From the NCBI GenBank assembly GCA_023432465.1, contig JAEYUO010000039.1:1-9534 (forward strand): DNA of 9,534 bases. Reading direction: 5' to 3'. Source of the stretch: Planctomycetota bacterium. Lineage in GTDB: Bacteria > Planctomycetota > Phycisphaerae > Phycisphaerales > UBA1924. The notes beneath the pieces are model-generated. The model searched no databases. It saw nothing but the letters and a program-made list of their open reading frames with translations, and had not been told where the DNA came from. Within the stretch, counting starts at the first letter, position 1. Each line of letters starts with the position of its first letter. The position numbers and the translations under genes are program-made. This document shows positions 5,903 through 9,534 of this stretch, in pieces.

Positions 5903-6706
5903 ATGCCCTCCCGCTCGCCCCAGAAGTTCGGTTCCGCGGCCGTGTTTTCCGCCTTGGCTGTTGCCATGGTGGCTGGCTCGGCGAACGCAAGTGTTTCTGA
6001 CCCCGCGCTGACGATCTTCGCGGACAACGGGTCAGCGACGGATGTCTTCACGATCCCGCTCGCGCTGCTCGCCCCGGGCGGGCCGGTCGGTTCGCTCACC
6101 TACACCCTTCCGGGCTCTGTGACGCTTCCGAACACCGGAACGATCATCCAGAATCTGAACCTGGTGTACGTCCCGGAGAACGCGGTCCCCGCTCAGGAGA
6201 ACCGCATCGGCCTGAACTACACCCTCTGGACCGGCACCGAGGCCACCACGTTCACGGTCTCTTCCGGCGAGTTCACGCTCCCCGGCCTTCCGGCGCAGTT
6301 TGGTCGCGGCTCGGCGGGCGTCAGCATCACCAACGGCACCTTTGACGGAACGGCGGATGCCGATGTCGTCTTCACCGGCCTTCAGGGCGGTGGGCTCGGC
6401 TTCCTGACCCAGTTCGATGGCGGCTTCGGCGCGGGCCCGGCCTATACCCCCGCGGGCTCGCTGTTAAATGTCTTCGGACCGGCCTCGTTCTCCTCGCCGA
6501 ACAGCAACTTCGGCATCGATTCCCTCGATTACACCTTCCTCGGCGTTCCTCGCACTACGATGAGCAGCCAGTGGCGCTTCAGCCTGAGCCCCAATGATCA
6601 GGTCGGCGTGATCAGCTCGTTCTTCTCTTCCAGTGTCATTCCCGCGCCCGGTGCCGCGGCCCTTCTCGCTTTCGGCGGGTTGGTCGTTGCCCGGCGTCGC
6701 CGCTGA
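5903..6706 (+). CDS. Secreted protein with PEP-CTERM-like (PAPG...RRRR) sorting tail, protein 2
   Basis: This 267-residue protein is another predicted exported envelope protein. The signal peptide covers about residues 1-29 (hydrophobic core AAVFSALAVAMVAGS, cleavage near ANA29). The mature part is rich in Gly, Thr, Ser, Phe and Asn, has no cysteine and looks all-beta; I do not recognise a domain. The tail repeats the plan of its neighbour: IPAPG (246-250), AAALLAFGGLVVA and RRRR. FSLSPNDQ at 226-233 matches FSLSSGDQ at the same place in protein 1, so the last ~45 residues are related while the earlier parts differ. I chose ATG 5903 because AAGGA lies 8 nt upstream; an upstream in-frame TTG at 5873 has no ribosome site and would add ten charged residues ahead of the signal peptide. 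A strong terminator follows 42 nt after the stop. Confidence 0.88.
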   Translation: MPSRSPQKFGSAAVFSALAVAMVAGSANASVSDPALTIFADNGSATDVFTIPLALLAPGGPVGSLTYTLPGSVTLPNTGTIIQNLNLVYVPENAVPAQENRIGLNYTLWTGTEATTFTVSSGEFTLPGLPAQFGRGSAGVSITNGTFDGTADADVVFTGLQGGGLGFLTQFDGGFGAGPAYTPAGSLLNVFGPASFSSPNSNFGIDSLDYTFLGVPRTTMSSQWRFSLSPNDQVGVISSFFSSSVIPAPGAAALLAFGGLVVARRRR

Positions 6707-6748
6707 TTCCCCGCGCCGTCGCGGGCCATCTGCGGAACCACGGTCGAG

Positions 6749-6784
6749 CCGGCCGCTCCTCAAAGGGCGGCCGGTTTGTTTTTT
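6749..6784 (+). terminator. Rho-independent terminator of the surface-protein unit
   Basis: CCGGCCGC (6749-6756) pairs perfectly with GCGGCCGG (6767-6774) around a 10-nt loop, and TTTGTTTTTT follows directly at 6775-6784. The T-tract is on the plus-strand side only, so it ends the two surface-protein genes and not gcvP, which converges from the right. The remaining 100 nt up to the gcvP stop show nothing I can name. Confidence 0.9.
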
Positions 6785-6885
6785 GACGCACACCCCTCAT
6801 CCTTGCCGCAGGCGCGGCACGCCACACGGGCATCACGCCTCGGCGGCCACTCCGCCAGCAATCTCCCGGCTGATCCGCGCCAGCC

Positions 6886-9534
<2,649 letters not shown>

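Noticed and set aside
5068..6706. Recent tandem duplication of the two surface-protein genes
   Set aside because: Protein bodies differ and nearly all shared tail codons differ at the third base, so any common origin is old.
6749..6784. Bidirectional terminator also serving gcvP
   Set aside because: There is no T-tract after the stem when read on the minus strand, so it can only be assigned to the plus-strand genes.

Overview
The window is about 9.5 kb of GC-rich bacterial DNA. It probably comes from a planctomycete, most likely of the Phycisphaerae type. That placement is an inference from three features: two secreted proteins that end in a PAPG / short hydrophobic stretch / RRRR tail (a PEP-CTERM-like sorting signal), a subtilisin-like protease whose C-terminal dockerin-like EF-hand pair ends in Gly-Cys, and the high GC content. 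No rRNA or tRNA gene is present to confirm it.

Left part (1-3071, minus strand): a tightly packed cluster, in transcription order fabD (malonyl-CoA:ACP transacylase), a predicted lipoprotein with 18 consecutive prolines right after its lipobox, fabG (3-oxoacyl-ACP reductase), and the N-terminal 62 codons of a Fur-family regulator that runs off the left edge. The first two genes overlap by 14 nt and the other gaps are 63 and 22 nt, so they are probably co-transcribed. FabD and FabG supply the malonyl-ACP and the first reduction step of type II fatty acid synthesis. Neither an acyl carrier protein gene nor a ketosynthase gene is visible between them.

Middle part (3103-6784): a secreted S8 (subtilisin-like) protease on the minus strand is divergently transcribed from two plus-strand genes for secreted, sorting-tail-bearing proteins. 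The roughly 400-nt region between them holds a plausible promoter in each direction. A perfect 9-bp inverted repeat spans the predicted -10 element of the plus-strand promoter. The two surface-protein genes are 70 nt apart and are closed by a clear intrinsic terminator. Their sorting tails share ten consecutive identical residues although nine of those ten codons differ, so the tail is conserved as protein and not through recent duplication.

Right part (6886-9534, minus strand): most of gcvP, the long homodimeric form of the glycine cleavage system P-protein, with its PLP-lysine motif and intact C-terminus. The first roughly 80-100 residues lie beyond the right edge.

The core metabolic genes are ordinary. 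The parts most worth following up are the poly-proline lipoprotein inside the fatty acid cluster, the divergent protease/surface-protein unit with its operator-like repeat, and the PAP (not PEP) sorting tails. I see no CRISPR array, insertion sequence, phage gene or defence system.
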